Source: Strongylocentrotus purpuratus (Eukaryota; Echinodermata; Echinoidea; Camarodonta; Strongylocentrotidae). Taken from it: DNA of 64,000 nt. The number at the start of each line of letters is the position of its first letter. Position 1 is the stretch's first letter. The position numbers were made by a program, and so were the translations under genes. The DNA lies in NCBI RefSeq assembly GCF_000002235.5, contig NW_022145599.1:7987897-8051896 (forward strand), in the 5' to 3' direction. Of the stretch, positions 12,701 to 25,200 are shown piece by piece. The notes beneath the pieces were generated by a model. The model was given only the letters and a program-made list of their open reading frames with translations, had not been told where the DNA came from and searched no databases.

Positions 12701-15700
12701 ACAGGTCAGTAATCCACACTTGACCACACATCCCTTATTACACATACACATACATGTATATCACATCAACTGAATAAACACACACACAGCACCGACAGCC
12801 CAACACACAAGCAAGGTAAAACACCTTGAAATTGCATAATCATTTCTAAGTTTATTCCGAAAGTATTTCTCGTACTAATTTTTGCTATGTTCATGATGCT
12901 TGACTATGATTGAGTAATATTAAGTTTGTATGCCATGTACATTTGTTCATACAATGTATTTGTTTCTGTATGTGTTTGCACTTCAGAACCCGAAGAAGGT
13001 CTCACAAGCAGAAAGCTCGTAATAAAATTGTGTAGTACAGCTACGTCTCACGTTCCTAGACCATTTTCTTCACGCCTACATATTCTGGAACACCCGTTGT
13101 CATGTCAGAGTTGAGAATTCTCACACTTTTATATATATATATATAGGTGTGAAGAAAATGCAAGGATAAATGCAAGAATAAAACGTCAGAAGGGGCACGG
13201 CAATTATCAGACGAAAGCACTTACAAAGAACTGGCACAGGACCCCCATTCTATCCCATCTTGACAAAGTTCAAAAAGTAGTAAAAGAACTAGACATAAAC
13301 CTACAGACACAAAAAGGTCTGATACCCAAGACTACTGTCTGCCCCAACCTCTACTTTCTTCAAAAAATCCACAAACCAAACAATCCAGGCCGACCAAGTG
13401 TTTCAGGCTGCTCGTGCCCCACAGTACAGATCTCCAAATACCTGGACTTCTACCTACGCCCCCTCACCGGAAAATTGCCCTCCCACATAAAAGACACAAC
13501 ACTTTCTGAACCACATCCAAGCAATAAACATAGACTCTTACCCCTCTCCCCAAGAACCATACTGGCAACAGCAGACGGGTCTTCTCTGTACACAAATATA
13601 CCACACGGAGAAGGCATTGAAGCCTGTCGGGAAGCCCTCAACACTAGAAAGGAACAGAACCCACCTACAGTTCAATTAATACGATCCGGTAACTTTGTCT
13701 TAGATCCTTTAGAAATAATCCTTGATTTAGCTCATGCTGCAATGGTAATTATAAACCTTTAGGTCAGTCAGGAACTCCATGACTTTTACAAGCCGATCGC
13801 CTGTCTGATTATCAAGCTATTAATGATTGCAATTACAAATTTTGAAAACACAGTCTATTGGGGAAAACGAGTATGATAAAACCGGTCACTCAAAGATTTT
13901 TACTTTTTTGAGGCACTTCTTGATCATTTTGAAGCGCGATTTTTTTTAGGGCTTCAATATTTCACCATATCACAGACACTGATAACATGAAGGACTGTGT
14001 ATCTCAGATTTAACATTGTTTAACGATCCCTTTAATACGATTACTTGAACTCATCCTTACACTAAATAATTTTCAGTTCAATGGAGAAAAAAAAAGCAAA
14101 TTGAGGGAACAGCAATGGGTACACCGGTTGCCCCCACCTACGCAAATATATTCATGGGCCGCCTAGAGAAACAAATACTCAACACAACACAATCACCCAC
14201 CCTGGCAAACTCATGGAAACGGTACATAGACGACACCTTTTTTTCTTTGGACAGGCTCGCCCAGAACATTTTCCAAACTGCAAGAAAAAATGAACAATAT
14301 ACACCCAACTACAGTATCAAATTCACATTTGAATCATCTAATGACAAGACTCACTTTCTCGACGTTTCACTCAAACTATCGAATAACCAAATAGAGACAG
14401 AACTATACACCAAACCTATGGACTCACACACATACCTCCTGCCATCCTCCTGCCACCCTAGCCACTCCCTAAAAAGCATACCATACAGCCAAGCACTACG
14501 AATTTGAAGAATCTGCTCAAAACCTAATCGTGAAGATCACCACCTCAAACAGCTACAACAGAACTTTGAAGACTGAAATTACCGACCAGACATGGTTAGA
14601 CAACAAATAGAAAGAGCTAAAGAAAAATCCAGAGAGGAACTACTTAAATACAAACCACGCTCTGAAAAAACACAAGAACACCGTCTTCTGTACGGTACCC
14701 TTCTCCCCCGCCACTGCCAAGATTCAAGGCATAAAGAAAAAACACTTTCCCCTTCTACAACAAGGAAATACAACCAAAGCCGTCTTTCCTAAACATCCAA
14801 CAACTTTGTACAGACGAGGGCACACGCTACGGGACGTACTCGTTAAAGCAAGACACCCATTCCCCTTCCAAAACGAAAAGGAACTCGGGACCCCCATGCC
14901 TAAGGCCTAAAATAAAAACTTGTTGTATTGCCCTTTGCGACCGACCCCAAAATCTGAAAATCTACGGTCGGCATTTTTGTTCAGTTTTTTTTTTTAACCG
15001 TTTTTTTTAGATTTATTTATTATTAATGAATACAAAAATATGTATTTTGTTTGTTGGGATAAATGGGATATAAATGCATAAAATCAAATCATTCCCAAAT
15101 TCTCACTCGTCTTCTGCCCTAGTTTCAAAATCCTACTAGCGTAAACATCTCGATCAACACAACATTGCAAACCATGGATGATTTTGAGGTGAAAAAGATA
15201 TGAATGGAATGATGACGCTGAAACACATGTATTAAAGCATTACTAACTAACTACTAACACATAACAAACACTTCCAATTTCAGAAGCACAGTGACTAACC
15301 AAGAATACCCCATAACCTCACACATCAAATGCAAATCCAGTCGGGTGATATATCTCATCACCTGCACTCAATGCAACAAACAATATGTTGGCAAAAGAGA
15401 AACTACACTATACACACGGTTCAACAACACACGATCCGAAATAAAGAACTTCCCCTCGGCAACACAACACAAAATACTACCATACACAGAACACTTCAAC
15501 CTTCCGTCCCACTCACTAGACAATGTTCAAATCACCGGAATCGAATGAATCCACAACAAATCACGCCACACAATCCTCCACAGAGAATGTTTTTTGGATA
15601 TCAAAACTTAAAACCCTACACCCAGATGGGATCAATGTTGATCAATAAGGCAATTAACACACCGACATATCAGACGCACTTAAACTTTTGATCATATGAT

Positions 15701-18700
15701 AAAAAAACTGCCTCAATGCAGATATTCGATCTTAATTTTAATTTTATTTTTAGTCTTTGTTTCTCATGTTTTATTCTTGCATTTATCCTTGCATTTGTTA
15801 TACAATGTAGAGTCAATATACTGCTACCTATCGGACTGCGTACACTCCAATGTATTTGAATGAAGCCTTCTATCCTCCTCCCTCTCCCCTCCCTAGACAC
15901 AGGTCATGACACCGGCTGTGTCATAGATCAGTAACATCCGTGTCACAGGTCAGTAATCCACACTTGACCGCACATCCCTTATTACACGTTCACATATATC
16001 ACATCAACTGAATAAACACACCGACAGCCCAACACACAAGCAAGGTAAAACACTTTAAAATTGCATAATCATTTCTAAGTTTATTCCGAAAGTATTTCTC
16101 GTTCTAATTTGTGCTATGTTCATGATGCTTGACTATTATTGAGTAATATTAAGTTTGTATGCCATGTACATTTGTTCTTACGATGTATTTGTTTCTGTAT
16201 GTGTTTGCACTTCAGAACCTGAAGAAGGTCTCACAAGCCGAAAGCTCGTAATAAAATTGTATAGTACAGCTACCTCTTACGTTCCTAGACCATTTTCTTC
16301 ACGCCTACATATTCTGGAACACCCGTTGTCATGTCAGAGAATTCTCGCACTTTTATATATAAAAATCCAACTTTTTAAACTCTTTTAAATGTATTTTTCT
16401 TAAATGGAATGTGCTATTTAGAATTTAACGTGACAATACCCACTGACTCATCATCAGTTAAAAGCATTATTACAATCACTGGGATCCAGACCAATAATCT
16501 CACTTACCTTTGTCCCTGTTATCCATGTCCACTCCCATACTACTGGTCACTCCTCTCAGCTTACTGGGAGCATGCTGCCTCAATCTATCCTGTTCAAAAC
16601 TTCAAGAAGAAGAGAACAAAAAGAATATATTAGATATTTCATAATGCAACATTTTTTTCTCTCTTTTCATACACATAGGTTACACATTCTGGATTATTCT
16701 CATACTCTTTCTCATATATTTGATTGCAGTCTTCTCAATATATATATATGTATGGTCTTGACCTTTCTTTTTAGAGTTTTATTCTTTTTTCATCTCTGTC
16801 TCTTTGTTGACATGCAATCCTCGATCTCACAATGACCTGTTTATCCTTCAAAACAAGTAAGCTTCCAGTGATAACTCCAATACACTTAAAGTTCCTCTCT
16901 CATATCTTTTTGGATTTCGACAGTTACTGATCACCCTTCCCCCTTAACCCCCTTCTCCTCTCATCCTCATATCACTATGGAAGAACTTACTCAGCTAAGA
17001 CGGCCTGGTATCTTTCAGCTTCTAGTGATAACTCCCATGTATCCTGTTCAACATTCATCAGTTTCTGTCTGATATCCATCTGAGTCTGAAATTTATCAAT
17101 CATGTTCTATCCTTACTCTTTCCCTTATCAACCCCCCCCCCCCCCCCACCCTCCGACAGCACAATATATACTTACTCAGCTAAGACGGCCTGGTATCTTT
17201 CAGCTTCTAGTGATAACTCCCATGTATCCTGTTCAACATTCATCAGTTTCTGTCTGATATCCATCTGGGTTTGAAAGTTACTGATCAGCTGGTGTCTAAG
17301 ATGATCCATCTCCTCTCTGCTCTGCTGGGTGGCCGACAACTCAGGTCCAGCTACACGGAGAAAAACAAGACCATAGCTCAATTAGTTTTACACATATATA
17401 CAGTCAAACCTGCTGTAGTGACGACCTGTATAGAAAGACCCCCTGTCTACAAAGACCACATTTGTGTTTCCCTTGAATTGGATTCTTATTGAAACATGTA
17501 CTAAAAGAACCTGTGCATAAAGACCACCTGCCTATAAAGACCACTTTTCTTGTCCCCCTTGGGTGGTCTTTATGGATAGGTTTCCCTTTACATATTGAGT
17601 AATCATATAAAGGACCATAAATTCCACATACAGAAAGCACAAAAAATGTCTTCTGCATTTTGCATTTCACATGGGGAAAACATTTTGATAGCTCCAAATG
17701 TACAAAATCACATGAAGAAAATGTTAGACTTGAATGGAGTTATCTACCCCTTCTCCCACCATCCCTTCCCCCACCATCCCTTTCTCCCCCCCCCCCCCAC
17801 CTCCCCTCAAAAAAAAAGTTATGAATTATTTTAATTGTTCAAGGTAATCTAAATACCAATTCAAACACCAATGTCATATTAAATTGTATATTTTAGAGAT
17901 CACTTTTGCACAACTTGATATCACTGACATTATGTACATGAATCATACATCTAATATTGTTTACAATGTTCTTCTGAAGGTTTGCGAGATAGATATGACA
18001 GTAAACATTTATAAAATTGCATACGTCCTATTTGCCCATACTTCAGTGTGACAGATAAACAAAAGAAATGGATATACTCACAATGAGAGGTTTGTGCTTT
18101 GAGAGCATCTGTCTGACGGTCAGCTATCTTGCCTTTCAGTCTCTCTATCTCCTGCTTCAACTCTGTGATGATGTTAGTGTACTGGGCAATGTGGTAGTTC
18201 ACATTCATCTGGTTTGGCTTGACCTGCAATAAAAAAATGTAATTAGAATGCATAACAAATACATTCAAATACACCACATTCACATAGTGGTTTAGTGGTG
18301 GTATTTTACCTGACTGTTAAGAAAACATAAATGCTTGTTAGTAAGCAACCAGAGGACCGACGGCTTTAGGTCCTCTCCTAGTCATGAATGATAACATCTT
18401 TGGGAACTTTTGCAAATATTGACCCGAGTAATTTCTATGGGCAAGTGAATAATCTCAAGAGTCAATGACATTTGGGTCTTATGACAAGTGAGTCAAAATT
18501 ATACATACTGTATCTCATAGAATTTTCATTCCCACAAAGTATTTATTTACTATATATGGGTAGAACAAAAACATTATCTGATGAAAGGGCTTATCTCTGG
18601 GAAAAGTAAGGAACCTTAAGTCAATAGCACAAGCAAGTTACTGGCTGTCCAGAAGAGAAATGTTCATTATATCATAGAGTAGATATCAAATTAATATGTA

Positions 18701-21700
18701 AAAATTAAAAGTCTTTGAAAAAAAAGCATAAAGCAAATATTAACTTTTCAGTTATTCCTAGTTATAATTCCCACATGTAGAGGATCAAGTTTGTCAAAAA
18801 TTGTCTTAAAACACATTTATTCAAAATTGCCTTTGATGATTAACTTACTCTGTTCACATTGATGTATATTTGTAGGTTTATTTGCACTCTTTTGTTATGT
18901 TTAATATGTAATTATATTTTGTTCGTTATAGCGCTTAGAGACTTTGTGGTAAGCGCTTTATAAGCACGGATTTTATTATTATTTATTATTATTATGGCAA
19001 GTTTTAGGACTAGTTGCGCTACCTTTAGTTTGATTTTCTTGGCTCTATCAGCATACAGCAGTGTGTTCTTAGACTCCTCAAACAGGTAGTCCGCAGGGCT
19101 GATGTTGGCTATCATGACAGTGTAGCAGTTCCCACCCAGCGAGTCCTTGAGCAGTCTGGTCAGTTTGCTGTCGCGGTAGTTGACGTACTTGCCCCCCAGA
19201 CACAGGGCGTTGATGCAGTTGCCCAGAGCCAGCAGCGAGCGGTTGATGTGAGCGCCCTCTATCATCCGCTTGCCACGATTCTAATAAGGGGGAAAGTAAA
19301 ATGATATCATAATAAAGAGGTGTTGCATCACAGTTGAGGTTTACTTGTAAAAGAATACAGAATATTAAAGCACAAGTTGTTCCAAACAAAGCAAGGACAA
19401 ATTTAATGCATGATAAACACAGGTACAACTCCTAATCCGTTTATCTAACATATTACAATATTCGGTTATTATATGCTACATAGATTTGCTGATAAACAAA
19501 TCCTGGATCTGTAGGTATATCAATTAATGATATAACCGATATGTTACAAGAATGTTCGACAGTAAATGAGAATGTTTCATGTTTGTCATGGATATTCATT
19601 TATCAGTCACTAAATCAGATTCTAATTAATTGGCAGTCCACTTTGTCAAGTAGGTGCAAAACAAAATAATTCTGTGACCCCCAGTGCTGAAGTATGTAGA
19701 TGGACATTTAAACATTTTTTTTCATCCCTTTGCCCTACTCTCTACATAAAACACAATGCTTCACATGGACAAGCCGTAGCCGTCCTCCTACACACACACA
19801 CACACACACACACGATCTTCATTCAACATCCTATCCAAGAGACTACCAACCTTGGTCTGAGAGGCCCTCTCTGACCCGGCCAGGTCGATCATAAAGAGCT
19901 TTCCAATCTTGATCTGCTGGCCGGTGCCACGGATCCTGCTCTGCTCCTTGACCGTCACCTGGAGAACGGCATGGGAGCGGGAGGAGGTCTTGTTGGCTGC
20001 CGTCGGCTCCTGGGTACGCTCCTTGTTGCCTCGCATCAGCAGGTTCATGATCTGTCGATATTATCAGAAACATGATCTCATTAGAAATTCAGATCACCAG
20101 ATAATGATGATTTATTTTCACTCTCACTTTTATTTTTCATTTCCAACAGAACAGTGATTTTGACAAGAAATCAGATATATATTCCAATATTGAATAATAT
20201 AATATATTTTACATGGTTTAAAGTTATAAAATAGAAAGTTAACATAAATATCCAGTAGTATAGTTCTTTTTTAATGACAGAACTGACAACAAAATAGTGA
20301 CAATGGTCAAAATAATGCTGAAATAAGTAAGCCTGATGTCCAACGATAATGAACCAATTATTATTTATGATTATGGAAATAATGGTTAAGATGGTGATGA
20401 TTGTGGCTATAGTGATGGTAATTATGATCAGATTATTAAAGTGAAACAATAAAACTCTGCACACAGAACCCACATCAGAATATGGTTGCATGATTGTTTG
20501 TGAGCCTACTCGTAAGCGCTTTTACCTCCATTAAGAGTGTATCTTAATAAAAAAATACTAAAATTTCACTTCACAGAAGTAATATTAGAAGCTAACATTT
20601 TTAATAAAGTATACTGGCACGGATCCTAAACAGATAAGGCAAAATGTTTTTTGATAATTCAAGTGAATTTCTTACCTCTGTTGTGGAAGTGGTTGAGATC
20701 TGTTGGATACCAGCTACTTGAACATTACCCGATGCATCCTCTCTTAAATCTAAGAAACCTGACGATGGGTACAGGAGATCTCGGATCATCTCATTGTAGA
20801 TCTACAAGTGAATAAACACCATGAATATGACGTGAATATTCAATAATAGTACATGATCGAGGAGGTAATGCTTTATCTTCTCTCCCTACTTGTTGGCTTG
20901 GAGACACCTAAAACAGGAGCAAAATAATATTCTTACCAGGAACATCGAAAAATCACCCTTGATCTGTTGTTTAGGATATATTGTACAGAGCTGAATTTTA
21001 CCAAAACTTTCTTATTCATGACAAAGTTCCTTTGAAACAGGGATATCAATAATTAGATATTATAAATATTTAAACATGCCTGAGACAATGTGGGCAAAAA
21101 CATCCTCTAATTCCTACATATCCTAATTCTTCAAGAGAGTTTGTTGAAAGGCTTCTTACACGATACTTGTGCATGACAGTGTAGACTGATTTCGCTTCAC
21201 AGTCCATTTTTTTAGGTGTAAATGATTAAAACGTACTTAATTAAATTCTGAGAAATGGAATTCCCTACTTCAAGTAGGAGTTTACTAATTTTATTTTATC
21301 ACTACCCAGTGTATGAGCTGATATTTAATATTCAGATATATTTGCAGATAACAGGGTCACAGAAATTTGTGCAAGCTGTTGTTTCCGTCATAATTCAAAC
21401 AGACTACTTTACATGTACGTTAAATACTTGCACATGTTGCCAACTCATCTGTGTATGTAGCTGAAATTTCGGAACCTGTCTATAGTGACCTCCCGAGGGA
21501 AAACAAGAAGGGATCTTTGTCTTCAGGTGGTCTTTGTAGACAGGTTCCTTTAGTACATGTTTTAATTATAGATATGTGGTCACTTAAGCAGGTTTGACTG
21601 TAATACCTCATGAAAGAACTAGAACAGCTTATAGTAAAAGGAATTATTGAATCAAGTTTCTCACCTCCAGGTATGACATGGTGACAGAGAAGACCTTCTC

Positions 21701-22168
21701 TTCTTTCTTAGATTCCATCTCAGTGAAGAGATGATTGAGAGCTCTAGCCATGATACCTGGCTCATCGTCCGTACCAAGCATGGTGTACGTCTTACCAGCA
21801 CCTGTACAATCACAATGAGAGGAGAGGGAGAGAAATAAAGACTTATTATAATCATAATCATATCAAAAATTTTAAACATAAACAAAATAATGACCATGAA
21901 CATAATCATAACCATAATCATTTATTCATAATCATACAGGGGTTAAAATTATAATTATGATCAGTCGTAGTCACAGTCATAATCACAGTCATAATTATAA
22001 TCATAATCATAGCCTTAATCCTAATTAAAAATATGATCATCATCATAGTCAGTCATAATCATAATCATAACCATAATCAAAATCAAAATTCTAATCATAA
22101 TCAAAATCATAGCTTAGCATAAAGATTATCACAATCATAATCAAAATCAAAATCATAATCATAAACAT

Positions 22169-22257
<89 letters not shown>

Positions 22258-25200
22258 CCTTCATTATTACTATCACGATATTCATCCGATTTCCATGCTA
22301 CTGTTTTTTTTCTCAGGGGTTGCAATTTGAAATGTTAGGGTCTGCAGGGAATAATTTTCCTGGTATCGCATCGCAATTTGCTATGCATTTTCGCATGACT
22401 GCTACACAAAATATCTTTTGTGTAGCAGTTTTCTTCCATAGAAATGTACAGAATTGCATTTGAAATATTTATCCATCGGCTGAAATTGCTAATCAAAAAA
22501 TTTGAGGAAAATTATTCCCTGGTCTGTAAGCATTTTAATAATGTAAATCTGTATAAAAGTTTAAATTTTGAGGGTCCAGAGAGGGTTCACAAATATGGAC
22601 ACAGAAATACAAGATCTTGTCAAGAAAACTAATAAAGAAATTAAGAAAACAAAACATCTTCAAAAAGCTATCAAGCTTTAAAACAAGCAGACTCCCCACC
22701 CCCATTTACACATATTTACTATGATAGTTATCCTATCATCAGGAAAAAAATCATGAAATCATAGTATTGTTATTATTGAAACATGGCATGTATCATGCAC
22801 ATATATTCTTTTTGTAAAGATATACAATCAAAATGATTTTTTAAGTATTGACAAATCTGACTGGTATTTTTTGTTTTACCTGTAGCACTCATATTGGTGT
22901 GTACGCCACAGAGCGTTCGTCAGACATAAATTATGAATATTAAAATTGTTATTTGAGAAACATGGCATGTATCACGCACATATTCTTTTCATAAAGATGT
23001 GTACAATAAAGATGATGATTTTTTAAGAAATGACAAATCTGACTGGTACTTGTTATTTTACTTGTAGCACGCATATTGGTGTGTACATGTACGTCACAAA
23101 TCGTTCGTCAGAGTGTTTGTATGACGCAGGTGTACAATTTAAAAAGATAAAAATCACCTGCTTTTTCTTAAACCATAAATATTCATCATTCTACTTAAAC
23201 CATGGAGAATGAATTACAATCATGCAAGATGATTTGTGCAATCAATCAAGGTCAATTGAAGTTGCGAGATGACCTCTATACCAGAGAAAAACTATGAGGA
23301 ATGCAAACATAACTTTTCCTAAAAGTTTTATGATTCATTGAGTCTGACAGCCCTACTTATGAGGAAGTTTGAGACATGCTCATGGAACATATTTAGATTG
23401 ATTATTTGATATGTTTCAATCAGTCAAGATTTAAAAGAGCAGGCACGATACAATGACTTCATGCATCAATTGAAAACTTAATTTTCTTTAATTTGCCTAT
23501 TTATCTAGTTCGAGTGACATGTCATCCAAGAAAGGCTACTTTCAAATAATGCACCATATTCTTTTGATATATTTCTTGAGAAGAAAATCAGCAACTATCA
23601 CCAACAAAAAAAGACTAATAACAAGCATTTTCTTTAAGTCATCCATTTTTTTTATTTTAAAAATGAAAACATGCAGAAGGATTAACAATCTTTAAGAATT
23701 GTTCCTTCTCACCGCAGGTGGACTACAGGTATATAATATCATGTTGACCGCCCACTCATTCTTGAGGATATGATTTCAATTTAAAAGAAAAAGCGGGGAA
23801 ACAAGCAATCCATCAAATTATTGGCGAAACATCCGCTCGCTCAAGACGTATTCAGTATTCACCGAGTATGATAAAATCATTCAGCGACTAATCTTCGGTT
23901 TGCAACAATACATCTCCACCTGCCTCTCATGATACCAACATTCTCGGGAGAATGTTAACTAGGTGCTAGCAGGTGTTATGTGATTCACAGACGTCATTAA
24001 TACACCCCCACATTAATCATAATCCACAGAATATGAGAGAGAGAGTAAGAGAGAGAGAGAGAGAGAGAGAGAGTGAGAGAAAGAGGGGATGGAGAGAGAG
24101 GGGGGATGGAGAGAGATTGGGGAGGAATGAAGAAAAAATACAGGCGGACAGAAGATGAATAGAGGAAATAATGAGAGCTAGGGATGAAGGAAAAAGAAAG
24201 AGAGAAGAGAGGAGAGTAGTTGAAGAGAGAAGAGAGATGACAAGACCAGAGGAGATGACAGGATAAAATAAATAGAAAAAAGACAAGAAATGAGAGAAGA
24301 AAGAGGAGATCAAGAGAGAAGACAAGAAAATACAAGATGAAGATGAAAGATGAAAGAGTTCAGAGGAAAGAGATTAAAAAAAGGAAAATGAGAGGAGCTG
24401 AGAGAAGATGCAGGACAAAGGAGAGTTGAGGACACAGGGATAGACTAATTAGAGAGGAAGGAAAGGAGAGGAGAGGACAGGAGAGAAAAGATGAGGTTAA
24501 AGTGGAGTAGAAAGAGGGGCAAGGAAGAATTGAAGAGGAGATACATGTATAAGGAGACGGGATACACACATCCTTTTAATGAGCTCAAGAAAAAATAGAA
24601 AGGCAGAGGAAGAGAGAAAGAGAGATATACTGTACATGTATGTACAGAGAGAGAGAGAGAGAGAGGGGGAAGAAAGGAGAAAGAGAGAGAGAGTGAGGGG
24701 GAGAGAGGGGGAAGAAAGGAGAAAGAGAGAGAGAGAGGGGGGGGGGGGAGAGGGGAGAAAGAGAAAGAGACAGAGGTGGAAGATAACAACATGTGGAATT
24801 GGTGTGATTAGCTCATGCCTGATTTGAGCAATAACACGCTGGCATGAAAAGAGGGCGATGAAGGCGGCCTTTTCGTATCCCTCCAAACCTTCCATCGATT
24901 TTTAACAGGTGATTTAACAGCGACCAAGGATACATGTTTCAATAATGGACAAGAGCGTGGTAGCAAAATGCTTTTGAAATTCAATTTCACAGGCAGATCT
25001 TGAATGGACAATCTAAGGATCTGGTTATAATTTTTTTTTCAATTGCTTTCATTTATGTTTGCTGAGTCTGAGTGATGGTTTAAATTTGGTTTCTATTAAA
25101 ACTGGGTCATAATAATCTTTTCATTATTGATAAGCATCATTCTAGGAGAAAACAATTAGCAAGGAACAAATACAAATTCTACTAAACAAAATTTAATGCA

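Larger units (their letters stand above)
12696..16362 (+). mobile_element. Penelope-like element, decayed, with nested insertion
   Basis: Two direct repeats of about 430 bp (12696-13144 and 15940-16362) flank a plus-strand region with Penelope-type reverse transcriptase similarity ([25 protein letters not shown]) and a GIY-YIG-like segment ([20 protein letters not shown]) downstream, the canonical order for the family. The coding region is broken several times and is interrupted by a MITE at 13686-14032; a further anomalous stretch lies at about 14905-15290. It sits in KIF19 intron 11, antisense to the gene. An old, inactive copy. Confidence 0.85.

Noticed and set aside
12588-12773. Small plus-strand frames in the exon 12 array and Penelope repeats
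   Set aside because: Repeat-derived with no conserved peptide.
12696-16362. LTR retrotransposon with 430-bp LTRs
   Set aside because: The reverse transcriptase and GIY-YIG pieces are Penelope-type; no protease, integrase or RNase H was seen.
16589-16600. Alternative acceptor for KIF19 exon 11 at the inner AACAG
   Set aside because: It puts a stop in the required phase; the outer TTGAAG acceptor keeps the frame open.
16985-17091. Alternative exon 10
   Set aside because: A phase-compatible acceptor is missing, so I list it as a duplicated fragment instead of a working exon.
22091-22325. Open frames coding for runs of Met or Asp
   Set aside because: They are translations of the (CAT)n microsatellite.
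23973-24895. Overlapping open frames rich in Ser, Leu, Phe or Arg, Glu
   Set aside because: They come from the polypurine tract, which lacks stop codons by composition; no domain or splice support.
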